Shown: positions 1 through 8,578, counted from the first letter of the stretch. The stretch is DNA of 10,886 bases from a bacterium (GCA_030635025.1 DAOVZQ010000026.1:1-10886); one strand, 5' to 3'. Program-made: numbers and translations. Notes: generated from the sequence alone by a model not told the origin.

Positions 1-1
1 C

Positions 2-2217
<2,216 letters not shown>

Positions 2218-2221
<4 letters not shown>

Positions 2222-2787
2222 TCAGCGGGAAGCTTGTACTCCTTTCAGGCGTTGTTGTCGCCCTGGTGTGTTATTCGACATTCGGGATCGCGGGTGATGT
2301 CGTGGTGAATAATGACCCAGCCGAATCGAAGATGCAGGCCGGATTCTCCTGGGTGATCGATGAATCTCTGGCCGGAATGTCGAAGCCGGGGACAACCGTG
2401 TCCCTGGAGGACGACTTCGCCTTTCTGAGGGCCAAAGGTATCGACTTGCTTTTCACCCTCACGGAAGCCGAGCCCGACACGACGCTTCTGGCTGGATTTG
2501 ATGTCACGTCTGTCCATCTGCCGGTCATCGATTACACAGCTCCATCCATGGAGCAACTCAGCCGGTTCGTCCAGCTAACCGATGAACGACTGGAAAAAGC
2601 AGGAAGAGTCGGGATACACTGTCACGGTGGAATGGGCCGAACAGGTACATTTCTGGCCGCATATTTCGTCTCAGGCGGCCTGACCGCCGATGAGGCCATT
2701 GTGAAAATCAGAATGCTCCGTCCCGGTTCCATTGAGACCAAGGAGCAGGAAGACGCCGTCCACCAATTCCAGGCGCTTGTCCGTTGA
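2218..2787 (+). CDS. Exported DUSP23-like dual-specificity protein phosphatase
   Basis: Predicted cysteine-based phosphatase of the atypical dual-specificity class, 189 aa from TTG 2218. The frame stays open far upstream, but only TTG 2218 has a Shine-Dalgarno run and gives a sensible N-terminus: one Lys, a hydrophobic stretch (about residues 6-24) and a plausible signal-peptidase site near FGIA-GD. The phosphatase domain covers about 42-187. The P-loop HCHGGMGRTG carries nucleophile C135 and R141 (CX5R); the likely general acid is D105, 30 residues upstream. The C-terminal LRPGSIETKEQEDAV segment, and FSWV, LAG and LTE motifs earlier, match human DUSP23/VHZ closely from memory. DUSP23 is about 150 aa and has no signal peptide; the extra N-terminal length here is mostly the leader. 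The start overlaps the oxidoreductase stop by 4 bases, so the two are probably cotranscribed. Hand counts on four 60-base lines give 53-58% GC, below most of the flanking sequence. Substrate unknown; phosphoprotein, phosphosugar or phosphoinositide are all possible. Confidence 0.85.
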
Positions 2788-2832
2788 CCTGACCCGTATC
2801 TGAAGAGCGCTCTGGTTCCCCCTGTCCCCCGA

Positions 2833-2841
2833 TGCTAGACT
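2833..2841 (+). promoter_or_regulatory. Candidate extended -10 promoter for pyruvate kinase
   Basis: TGCTAGACT fits an extended -10 element (TGnTAnnnT). It lies 25 nt before the pyk ATG, in the 79-bp gap after the phosphatase gene. No convincing -35 is seen 17 bp upstream (TGGTTC). Two other gene starts in the window have similar 9-mers. If real, pyk has its own transcript. Confidence 0.35.
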
Positions 2842-2866
2842 CCCCTCCACACAGGAAAGGAGTCCC

Positions 2867-4282
2867 ATGCGCCGCACAAAAATCGTCTGCACCGTCGGCC
2901 CGGCCACGCGCTCACGCGAGATGCTCGAGCGCCTCATGACCGCCGGTCTGGACGTCGTTCGCCTCAACTTCTCCCACGGCTCGCGCGAGGCCAAGCTCGA
3001 CACCATCCGTGACGTGCGCGAGGTGGCTGCGAAGCTGGGTCGCCCCGTCGCCATCCTGCAGGACTTGGCGGGTCCCAAGATCCGCATCGGCACCTTCGCG
3101 AACGGGCCGGTGAGGATCGAGGTCGGAGGCCGATTCACGCTGACCTCCCGCGACGTGCCCGGCGACGCCGACGAGGTCTCCCTCGTCTACAAGGATCTGC
3201 CCGGCGACGTGTCGGTCGGCGACACCCTCCTGCTGGCCGACGGCGCTCTCAACATGTGTGTCGAATCGGTCGACGGCCCGGACATTCACTGCCGCGTGAT
3301 CGTCGGCGGCGAACTGAACTCCAACAAGGGCATCAACCTGCCCAGCGGCAGCATCAGCGCGCCCATCATGGACGAGAAGGATCGGGCCGATCTTCATTTC
3401 GGCCTGGAAAACGATATCGACTACGTGGCCCTGTCCTTCGTGCGCAATGCCGCCGATGTCCGTATGTGTCTGGAAGCCATGGACGAGGTCGGCCGTCGCG
3501 TACCGCTCATAGCCAAGATCGAGCAGCGTGAGGGGATCGACAATCTGGCAGAGATCATGCCGCTGGTGGACGGGATCATGGTGGCCCGCGGCGACCTGGG
3601 CGTGGAGATTCCCATGGAGCAGGTCCCGGCCGTACAGAAGTCGCTCATCTTCGAGACCAACGCCGTGGCGAAGCCCGTGATCACCGCCACGCAGATGCTC
3701 AAGTCCATGGTCGAAAGCCCCCTGCCCACGCGGGCCGAGGTGTCGGACGTGGCCAACGCCGTTCTCGACGGCAGCGACGCGATCATGCTCTCCGAAGAAA
3801 CCGCCGTTGGAGAACACCCGATCGCTGCTGTGGAGGCCATGGCGCGCATCGCCGAGGCCGCCGAGGCCGCGTTTCCCTACAAGTCGTGGGGCCAGCGCTG
3901 GTGTTCGCATGGATCGATGACCACCGACGAGGCCGTCGCTCACTCCGCAGTGCGAATGGCCGCCGAAGTGAACGCCGCGGCCATCCTCTGTCTCACCCGA
4001 TCGGGCAGCACCGCCCGGCTCGTCGCCAAACACCGCCCGCCGCAGCCCATCCTGGCCATGACCGACGACGAGGCGACCTGGCGCCGGATGGCCCTGGTCT
4101 GGGGCGCCGTACCCATCATGGCCGCGCCGCGTGACGATCTGGACGAGCTCGAGGGGGATGCGCTTCACAAGGCCGTCGAGTGCGGGATATGCAAGCCTGG
4201 TCAGACCGTGGTTATTACGGCGGGGTTGCCGCTGCATCAGACGGGGACGACCAATCTGATCAAGATCGTGGAGATTCCTTGA
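2867..4282 (+). CDS. pyk: Pyruvate kinase
   Basis: Glycolytic enzyme transferring phosphate from phosphoenolpyruvate to ADP, giving pyruvate and ATP, in the cytoplasm. It is 471 aa, the usual bacterial length. The N-terminus RRTKIVCTVGPATRS and the VVRLNFSHG motif are family hallmarks. The B domain lies at about 69-170. The second half of the barrel includes SFVRNAADV, LIAKIEQREG with the catalytic lysine, and the metal/phosphate-binding segment VARGDLGVEIP. It is followed by ATQMLKSMVESPLPTRAEVSDVANAVLDG, the pyruvate-kinase signature region. The C-terminal domain (about 350-471) contains CLTRSGSTARLVAKHRP, the usual position of the allosteric phosphate site. The start ATG has AAAGGAG 4 nt upstream. 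The gene follows the oxidoreductase/phosphatase pair in the same direction. Its TGA stop lies inside the outer arm of the palindromic element that follows. Confidence 0.98.
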   Translation: MRRTKIVCTVGPATRSREMLERLMTAGLDVVRLNFSHGSREAKLDTIRDVREVAAKLGRPVAILQDLAGPKIRIGTFANGPVRIEVGGRFTLTSRDVPGDADEVSLVYKDLPGDVSVGDTLLLADGALNMCVESVDGPDIHCRVIVGGELNSNKGINLPSGSISAPIMDEKDRADLHFGLENDIDYVALSFVRNAADVRMCLEAMDEVGRRVPLIAKIEQREGIDNLAEIMPLVDGIMVARGDLGVEIPMEQVPAVQKSLIFETNAVAKPVITATQMLKSMVESPLPTRAEVSDVANAVLDGSDAIMLSEETAVGEHPIAAVEAMARIAEAAEAAFPYKSWGQRWCSHGSMTTDEAVAHSAVRMAAEVNAAAILCLTRSGSTARLVAKHRPPQPILAMTDDEATWRRMALVWGAVPIMAAPRDDLDELEGDALHKAVECGICKPGQTVVITAGLPLHQTGTTNLIKIVEIP

Positions 4283-4366
4283 GGACTCGGTCGTGGTGTT
4301 GGATTCGTTTGTTATGCAATGACGGCAAAGTCAGGGATGCATATACCCAGTTGCGAGGCCCGCTTT

Positions 4367-4387
4367 CCGGTCACATCCTGTGACCGG
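4367..4387. repeat. Hairpin 1 in the tip of the palindromic element
   Basis: CCGGTCAC and GTGACCGG form a perfect 8-bp stem with a 5-base loop (ATCCT). The stem lies 6 bases inside the left core arm. No T-run follows it, so it does not look like a standard intrinsic terminator. Confidence 0.85.
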
Positions 4388-4401
4388 ATCGCTCGGCTTT
4401 C

Positions 4402-4433
4402 GGGCTCTTTCGCCATCCATGGCTACAGAGCCC
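4402..4433. repeat. Hairpin 2 in the tip of the palindromic element
   Basis: GGGCTCT (4402-4408) pairs with AGAGCCC (4427-4433). Inside, after a small symmetric internal loop, GCCA (4412-4415) pairs with TGGC (4420-4423) around a 4-base loop. With hairpin 1 and the long core stem it makes a three-way junction. Confidence 0.75.
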
Positions 4434-4522
4434 TTCAGACGGCCTCGCAACTGGGTATATGCATCCCTGACTTTGTCGGTATCGACAACATTCGACCCTA
4501 GGATCACGATTGAGTCCTCAAT

Positions 4523-5248
4523 TTATAGCAGTGACATTTGTCCGCCCGGTTCCTCTTCGGGATGCTCTTCCAACGGCTCCGCGCACTCCGGTCCATCATT
4601 CCGTGGACTGTTGACCAGAGAACTGACCGGCCAGGCTTCCATGGCTTCGGCGGGGAAGGGGCTCAGCAGGTCGCGTAGGCCGGCGGACGCATCGGGTTGG
4701 GCTGTTAGCCAGCGTTCGTAGTCTTCGCGGTGCAGGATGACGGGCATGCGGTCGTGGATGGGGCGCAGGAGGTCGTTGGCCTTGGTGGTGAGGATCGTGC
4801 AGGTGTGCAGGGGGGCGCCGTCGGGCTGGCGCCAAGTTTCCCACAGGCCGGCCATGCAAAAACCGGGTTCGTCGATCACTCTGAACAGCCAGGGTTGCTT
4901 CTTGTTGTCTTGTCGCTGCCATTCGTAGAAACCGTTGGCGGGTACGAGGCAGCGCCGGCTCTTGAAGGCCTCGCGAAACGACGGTTTTTCGGGCGCCGTT
5001 TCCGCGCGGGCGTTGATCATGCGGTTGCCGATGGACGCGTCCTTGGCCCAACCGGGGACCAGCCCCCACTTGAACGTGCGGGCCTCGCGCGCATCGTTGG
5101 GGGTCGGTTGTACCGCCGCCAACAAATCCTGTCCTGGCGCGATGTTGAAGCGGGGGGACAGGCCCAATTCGATATCGAGGGCTGCATCCAGCGCCATGAG
5201 CTGGGCAAGCTCCTCCGGCGACAGCGCCAATGTGAATCTACCGCACAT
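4523..5248 (-). CDS. yedK: SRAP-domain abasic-site DNA-protein crosslinking protein (YedK/HMCES family) with C-terminal clamp-binding motif
   Basis: SRAP proteins cap abasic sites in single-stranded DNA by forming a thiazolidine link through the cysteine exposed after Met removal. The start is the second of two nearby ATGs: AAGGAG is 6 nt from ATG 5248 but abuts ATG 5254, and only 5248 puts Cys at position 2 (MCGRFT), which the chemistry requires. That gives 241 aa. The key residues of E. coli YedK have counterparts: C2, N79 (MINARAET), E109 (GFYEW) and H165 (IHDRMPV). The substrate-shaping motifs RFNIAPGQ, WGLVPGWAKD and AGLWETW are present. After the domain comes an acidic, Pro/Glu-rich tail ending QMSLL at the very C-terminus, the same pentapeptide as the beta-clamp-binding motif of E. 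coli MutS. No phage or SOS gene lies next to it, and I see no LexA box, although the lineage's box is unknown. It converges on pyk across the palindrome and diverges from the cytidylyltransferase fusion. Confidence 0.95.
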   Translation of the reverse strand: MCGRFTLALSPEELAQLMALDAALDIELGLSPRFNIAPGQDLLAAVQPTPNDAREARTFKWGLVPGWAKDASIGNRMINARAETAPEKPSFREAFKSRRCLVPANGFYEWQRQDNKKQPWLFRVIDEPGFCMAGLWETWRQPDGAPLHTCTILTTKANDLLRPIHDRMPVILHREDYERWLTAQPDASAGLRDLLSPFPAEAMEAWPVSSLVNSPRNDGPECAEPLEEHPEEEPGGQMSLL

Positions 5249-5254
5249 GTCCAT

Positions 5255-5260
5255 CTCCTT
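5255..5260 (-). promoter_or_regulatory. Ribosome binding site deciding the SRAP start
   Basis: AAGGAG on the minus strand is 6 nt from the ATG at 5248 and directly abuts the ATG at 5254. The spacing selects the downstream ATG, leaving cysteine as the first residue after methionine removal. Confidence 0.75.
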
Positions 5261-5271
5261 CAGGAAAGATC

Positions 5272-5280
5272 AAGATAGCA
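5272..5280 (-). promoter_or_regulatory. Candidate extended -10 promoter for the SRAP gene
   Basis: TGCTATCTT on the minus strand matches an extended -10 element and ends 23 nt before the SRAP start codon, leaving a short leader with the ribosome binding site. No good -35 is visible 17 bp upstream, as often with extended -10 promoters. Confidence 0.4.
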
Positions 5281-5303
5281 TACGAGCGGCCGATAAAGAC
5301 GAC

Positions 5304-6884
5304 ATGTTCACTCAAGTCACATTGGTCGCCTGCGGTCTCGCGGTGATCGTGACCGTGCTGCTCGCCGTGCGTGCGCAGCGTCGTCGCGTCACGGGGCTCG
5401 CCCTCGGTGTTTACGACTTCTGTCATGAAGGCCATGTGAACCTGTTGCGCCGCGCCGCCGCGCGTTGCGACCGGCTCGTGGTCGGTGTGCATACCGACGC
5501 TGCCGTGCGCGACTACAAGGGTGTTCAGCCGGCCAACTCCGAACAGGAACGCGCCACGGCCTTGCGTGAGCTGGGATTGGCCGACGTGGTCGTCGTGAGC
5601 AGCGACCGTACCGCGCTCTGTCGTAAATATCGCGTGTCACGCGTCTTTCATGGTGATGATTGGGACGCTCGGACCTACCGCCGCCACTGGGGCGACCCCA
5701 TCCTGCGCGACCTGGGTCTCGAGCTAGTGATGCTGCCCCACACCGAAGGCATCGACAGCACCCGACTCCGCGAAAGCGTGCCGCGTATCGGCTGGTGGCT
5801 CTACAGCCCCATCCCTGGATGGAGTCGCTTGCATATCTATGCCCACGTGCGCGGTCTTTATGCCGAATTGGGCGGCGTCTGGTTCTTGGGTGAGAGCGCC
5901 CGTGCACTGGTGCGCGGCGACTTCCCCGATGCGCCCTGCGTATTGCTGGAGCCGGGACAAGAGCCGGCGATCGCCGCCCGAGCCGTGGATCATCACGACC
6001 TGGACGTGATCGTCACGGCCCACTTCAACTATGACGCCATGATGGGCCCGCTGGTCGAGATGGACCGGCCGGTGAACCTGGTCGTGCTCTCCCACGGGCG
6101 CAGCGGCAAGCCGGGGACAAGCGCCGATGCCGCGCGTCGATTGCACGGTGTTCGCCTGGCCGGCTCGGGCGACGAACCGCCGGGCGCCAGACTGTATCGT
6201 CAGGGAAAAGTAACCGTCCACGACTGGTCCTTCGCACCGGATGGGTACTTGCACCTGGATCGGTTCCTGGCTGGAGGCGGTCGCTTCGAAAATCCGGCGC
6301 CCGGGGGGAGGCCCGTCGTTCTGGTCCTGCCCACCTGGGGGCCTGAGGTCGAAAGTCGTGGACTGTTGATGTCGAAGCGATGGCTCGAACCTTTCCGCGA
6401 GCTGGCCCGATGTTGCGACATCGTCCTGTCCCCCCATCCACTTTCGGACTCCGGGATTGTGGCGCGTTTCGCCAAGGCGACCGGCGCACGGGTGTTGCCG
6501 GCCCTGGGCAGCTCCCACGTCCATGTGTCCGGTGCACATTGCACGGTCAGCGATCTGTCCGGTGCGTTCTGGGAGGCTCTGCTCTTCGACACGCCGGCCG
6601 TGCTGGCCCGCAGTCTGGAGCCGGCGGCCTGGCCGGTCGATCTGCCGCCGTCACGGGAGCGTTTGGCCGAGAGCGTGGCCGTATGTTCGGCGGATGAGCT
6701 GGTTCAGGCTGTGCATATTCGCATGGGACTGAGGAGTCCCGAACAGCGTTCGCTGGCCGAGGAGCGGCTGGGTCATATCGACGGCGAGGCAACCCGGCGG
6801 CTTACACGCCGTATACTCGATCTGGTGCGCGAACCTGCCCGGAGGGGGGCGGTCGTGGGATCAAACGACCGGACGAAACTGTAA
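5304..6884 (+). CDS. Membrane-anchored fusion: glycerol-3-phosphate cytidylyltransferase-like + CDP-glycerol glycerophosphotransferase-like
   Basis: Predicted bifunctional enzyme of 526 aa: one part would activate a polyol phosphate with CTP, the other would transfer it to a surface glycan or lipid. Residues 5-22 are a hydrophobic membrane segment followed by RRR, suggesting a cytoplasmic-face anchor. Residues 31-160 are a TagD/cytidylyltransferase domain: nucleotide-binding GVYDFCHEGH with H41 and H44 (HxGH), GDDW 117-120, and HTEGIDST 146-153 matching the family's RTEGIS-T motif. Residues about 170-510 resemble the TagF/TagB GT-B domain: SHG 263-265 followed by K269, PHP 377-379, and SDLSGAFWEALLFDTP 416-431. 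In Gram-positives these are separate enzymes (TagD, TagB/TagF) of teichoic acid synthesis; here a role in a capsule or lipopolysaccharide substituent is inferred. The start is uncertain: no Shine-Dalgarno is visible before ATG 5304, and the frame stays open further upstream, antisense to the SRAP gene. The CDP-alcohol could be other than CDP-glycerol. Confidence 0.85.
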   Translation: MFTQVTLVACGLAVIVTVLLAVRAQRRRVTGLALGVYDFCHEGHVNLLRRAAARCDRLVVGVHTDAAVRDYKGVQPANSEQERATALRELGLADVVVVSSDRTALCRKYRVSRVFHGDDWDARTYRRHWGDPILRDLGLELVMLPHTEGIDSTRLRESVPRIGWWLYSPIPGWSRLHIYAHVRGLYAELGGVWFLGESARALVRGDFPDAPCVLLEPGQEPAIAARAVDHHDLDVIVTAHFNYDAMMGPLVEMDRPVNLVVLSHGRSGKPGTSADAARRLHGVRLAGSGDEPPGARLYRQGKVTVHDWSFAPDGYLHLDRFLAGGGRFENPAPGGRPVVLVLPTWGPEVESRGLLMSKRWLEPFRELARCCDIVLSPHPLSDSGIVARFAKATGARVLPALGSSHVHVSGAHCTVSDLSGAFWEALLFDTPAVLARSLEPAAWPVDLPPSRERLAESVAVCSADELVQAVHIRMGLRSPEQRSLAEERLGHIDGEATRRLTRRILDLVREPARRGAVVGSNDRTKL

Positions 6885-6959
6885 CTCATTAATCGGCACG
6901 AACCTTGCGAGATTACCGAGCGGACCCCCTGGCGCCGTGTTCACGGAGACGTAGCTTAT

Positions 6960-7961
6960 ATGACCATGACATCGATCCTACGCAAAACCGATCTGCACGT
7001 TCACTCTTCCTGTTCGTTCGACGTGCCGCCGATGAAAGCGCTGCATCCGCGCGCTCTCTTCGAGGCCGCCCTGAACCATCCGGACGAGCGCATGCGCATG
7101 GACTACTTCGCCCTGACCGACCACGACACCATGGACGGTTATGAGACGTTGATGCGCGAACTGCCCGAGGCCGACCGCGCCCTGGTGATTCCCGGCGTGG
7201 AGCATACGCTTTACGATCCGACCATCGGATTCACCATCCACGTGAACGTCTACGGGCTGGACCCGGACATGTATGCGCTGCTGAAGGCGCGTGTCCGCAC
7301 TCTCGACGATATGCTCGGCTTCGTTAAGCATCATGGTCTGCGCTGCCAGTACAACCATCCCACCTGGTGGGAGCGTGACGAGATGCGCCGCGGCGAGGTC
7401 GATTTTTCGCTGGTGCCCTCCATCGCCGCCCGCTTTGACATGCTCGAGCTGAACGCTGCTCGTACCCCTCTGCAGAACCTGATCACCGCCGGCCTGGCCG
7501 AAGAGCTGCGGCTGCCGCTGACCGCGTCGAGCGACACCCACACCGGTGCCGTCGGGCGGGCCTATACAGAGGCTTTGGCCGACACGCCGGCAGAGTTCCT
7601 CGCCTCCGTCTGGAACGGCGAAGGACGTACCCATCTCACCACCTTGTCGCAGGCTTCCCTGGTCGACGAGGCCCACGGCATGATCGACGAGCTGCTCGAC
7701 GGCGCCAACGACGCCCTCAAGGTTCGCGAGATCCGCAGCCAGGCCCAGGCCCGCCTCGAGGCCGCCGCCACACGCGTGATCCGTTCGCGCTGGGTGCGCG
7801 GAAACGCCACGGCGCGCGAATCCCTGCGCCTGCTGCTCAAGCAGGCCTCGCGTCCGATCATGCGCTGGGTCATGTTGTACGAGGAACGTCTGGACCGCCG
7901 ATTGGCGGATTCCGAATTGCGCAGCTATCTGGCGCGCACGACAGCCTCGCGCGCTGCTTGA
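6960..7961 (+). CDS. PHP-domain metal-dependent phosphoesterase
   Basis: Predicted hydrolase of the PHP (polymerase and histidinol phosphatase) superfamily, 333 aa. Metal-binding residues are all visible: H13 and H15 (DLHVHSS), D54-H55-D56 (TDHDT), E81 (PGVEHT), H133 (YNHPTWW), and D192 with H194 (SSDTHTG). The PHP fold covers about 10-230. A C-terminal extension of about 100 residues (230-333) is helical-looking, rich in Arg and Ala, and unrecognised. ATG 6960 is chosen with GGAG at 6945-6948, an 11-nt spacing that is slightly long; a second ATG at 6966 is possible. It follows the cytidylyltransferase fusion by 75 bp in the same direction, so it may share a transcript. A link to the CDP-polyol pathway, for example trimming a sugar- or polyol-phosphate, is inference from position only. 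PHP proteins also include nucleases, nucleotide phosphatases and histidinol phosphatases, so the substrate is open. Confidence 0.88.
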   Translation: MTMTSILRKTDLHVHSSCSFDVPPMKALHPRALFEAALNHPDERMRMDYFALTDHDTMDGYETLMRELPEADRALVIPGVEHTLYDPTIGFTIHVNVYGLDPDMYALLKARVRTLDDMLGFVKHHGLRCQYNHPTWWERDEMRRGEVDFSLVPSIAARFDMLELNAARTPLQNLITAGLAEELRLPLTASSDTHTGAVGRAYTEALADTPAEFLASVWNGEGRTHLTTLSQASLVDEAHGMIDELLDGANDALKVREIRSQAQARLEAAATRVIRSRWVRGNATARESLRLLLKQASRPIMRWVMLYEERLDRRLADSELRSYLARTTASRAA

Positions 7962-8012
7962 GCCGCGTCTACTCGCCGACCTGTCCCGCGGGTCCGGCTC
8001 CCACGATCCGGT

Positions 8013-8492
8013 CTACATCTTCGCTTCGAACGCGCGCGGAATCTTCAACTCGAAGTTGTCCCACTTCGAGGGCTGGTGTGAGGCTCCCAGAATTTCCGCC
8101 GCTCTCTCGAAGTCATCCTCGTGAACGTGCAGGATGTAACGGTAGCCACCCTTGCCGTCCGCGAGTCCGCTCGAGGTCTCCACGTTGATGCCTGCGTCGC
8201 TGAGCTGCTGGTGAATCATCACCAGAGCTCCGAGTTCGTCGTCGCCCTGGACGATGAACGCGTGGTGGGGTCCGCTCAACTTCAGCCCCGTGTGACGCGC
8301 CACGTCGGCGAGCCACGTCGTATTGAAGGGGTAGATGATGAGCTGGGTTTCGTCGGGCCCGATGGGAAGAGCGTTGAAGGCGAGGAGATTGACCTCTTCG
8401 CGGGCGAGCTTGGTCAGTAGACGACAAGCTTCACCTGGAATGTCACACGCCGAAGTGTAGTAGTACGGCGCGCTGTAGATCCTGACCGTCAT
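8013..8492 (-). CDS. Tandem ACT-domain protein
   Basis: Probable small-molecule (amino-acid) binding protein of 159 aa made only of two ACT domains. Domain one (about 5-70) has the characteristic DIPGEACRLLTKLAREEVNL turn-helix segment. Domain two (about 77-150) has VQGDDELGALVMIHQQLSDAGINV and ends in a GGYRYILHVHEDDFERAAEIL strand-helix. There is no attached enzyme or DNA-binding domain, so it may be a stand-alone regulator or sensor subunit; the ligand is not predictable. The frame is open 29 codons further upstream to 8579, but AGGGAGGG lies 5 nt before ATG 8492 and the protein similarity starts there. It lies 120 bp downstream of the protease gene on the same strand and converges with the PHP gene, with 51 bases between stops. 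Confidence 0.88.
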   Translation of the reverse strand: MTVRIYSAPYYYTSACDIPGEACRLLTKLAREEVNLLAFNALPIGPDETQLIIYPFNTTWLADVARHTGLKLSGPHHAFIVQGDDELGALVMIHQQLSDAGINVETSSGLADGKGGYRYILHVHEDDFERAAEILGASHQPSKWDNFELKIPRAFEAKM

Positions 8493-8497
8493 GTCGA

Positions 8498-8505
8498 CCC
8501 TCCCT
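8498..8505 (-). promoter_or_regulatory. Ribosome binding site deciding the ACT-protein start
   Basis: AGGGAGGG on the minus strand sits 5 nt before ATG 8492. It favours this codon over the upstream in-frame ATG at 8579. Confidence 0.65.
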
Positions 8506-8569
8506 GACGCGTGCCTGCGAGAGGAATGTCCGGCATCGGTGTCGTTACGGCCCTCGCGGGCACATGCAG

Positions 8570-8578
8570 AGTGTACCA
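8570..8578 (-). promoter_or_regulatory. Candidate extended -10 promoter for the ACT-domain gene
   Basis: TGGTACACT on the minus strand lies in the 120-bp gap between the protease stop and the ACT gene, 77 nt before its ATG. It resembles the candidate -10 elements before pyk and the SRAP gene. No clear -35 is seen. The rest of the gap holds nothing recognisable. Confidence 0.33.

Larger units (their letters stand above)
4326..4475. repeat. Perfect 35-bp inverted repeat arms (4326-4360 and 4441-4475)
   Basis: The 35 bases at 4326-4360 (beginning CAAAGTCAGGGATGC) are the exact reverse complement of 4441-4475 (ending TGACTTTG), separated by 80 bases. A perfect match of this length at this spacing is not expected by chance. 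The arms also contain ATGCAT, itself a palindrome. They form the central stem of the larger element. Confidence 0.97.
4279..4521. repeat. 243-bp nested inverted repeat filling a convergent intergenic gap
   Basis: The sequence from 4279 can fold back on the sequence ending at 4521. The outermost ten bases TTGAGGACTC pair perfectly with GAGTCCTCAA, and TCGTG pairs with CACGA after two G.T wobbles. By hand alignment, 4279-4325 against 4476-4521 gives about 30 Watson-Crick pairs and about 7 G.T pairs over roughly 46 positions. The core arms 4326-4360 and 4441-4475 are perfect. The 80-base tip holds two further hairpins, giving a three-way junction. No open reading frame in it looks real. It sits between the 3' ends of pyk and the SRAP gene. 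Candidates are a MITE or other palindromic mobile element, a bidirectional terminator of unusual size, or a structured RNA. I see no clear target-site duplication (GATTCC versus TTTATA flanks). Confidence 0.9.

Noticed and set aside
2804..2813. AGAGCGCTCT, a 10-bp palindrome between the phosphatase and pyk genes
   Set aside because: It has no loop and no T-run, so it is not an intrinsic terminator. It could be an operator, but one short palindrome in GC-rich DNA is weak evidence.
2912..4237. 441-codon open frame on the minus strand inside pyk
   Set aside because: It is the antisense of pyruvate kinase. The product is His/Gly/Asp-rich with no family motif, a codon-bias artefact.
4326..4475. 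CRISPR repeat or integron attC interpretation of the inverted repeat
   Set aside because: There are only two inverted copies, no direct spaced repeats, no cas or integrase gene, and the perfect 35-bp stem does not fit attC geometry.
4319..4501. Short open frames within the palindromic element
   Set aside because: They lie entirely within the inverted repeat arms and loop, lack ribosome binding sites and resemble no protein.
5249..5254. Upstream ATG at 5254 as the SRAP start
   Set aside because: It directly abuts the AAGGAG ribosome binding site and would place Cys at position 4, incompatible with the N-terminal cysteine chemistry of the family.
7960..8000. GAGCCG...CGGCTC inverted pair between the PHP and ACT genes as a terminator
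   Set aside because: A 6-bp stem with a loop of about 29 bases and no T-tract is not a convincing terminator.
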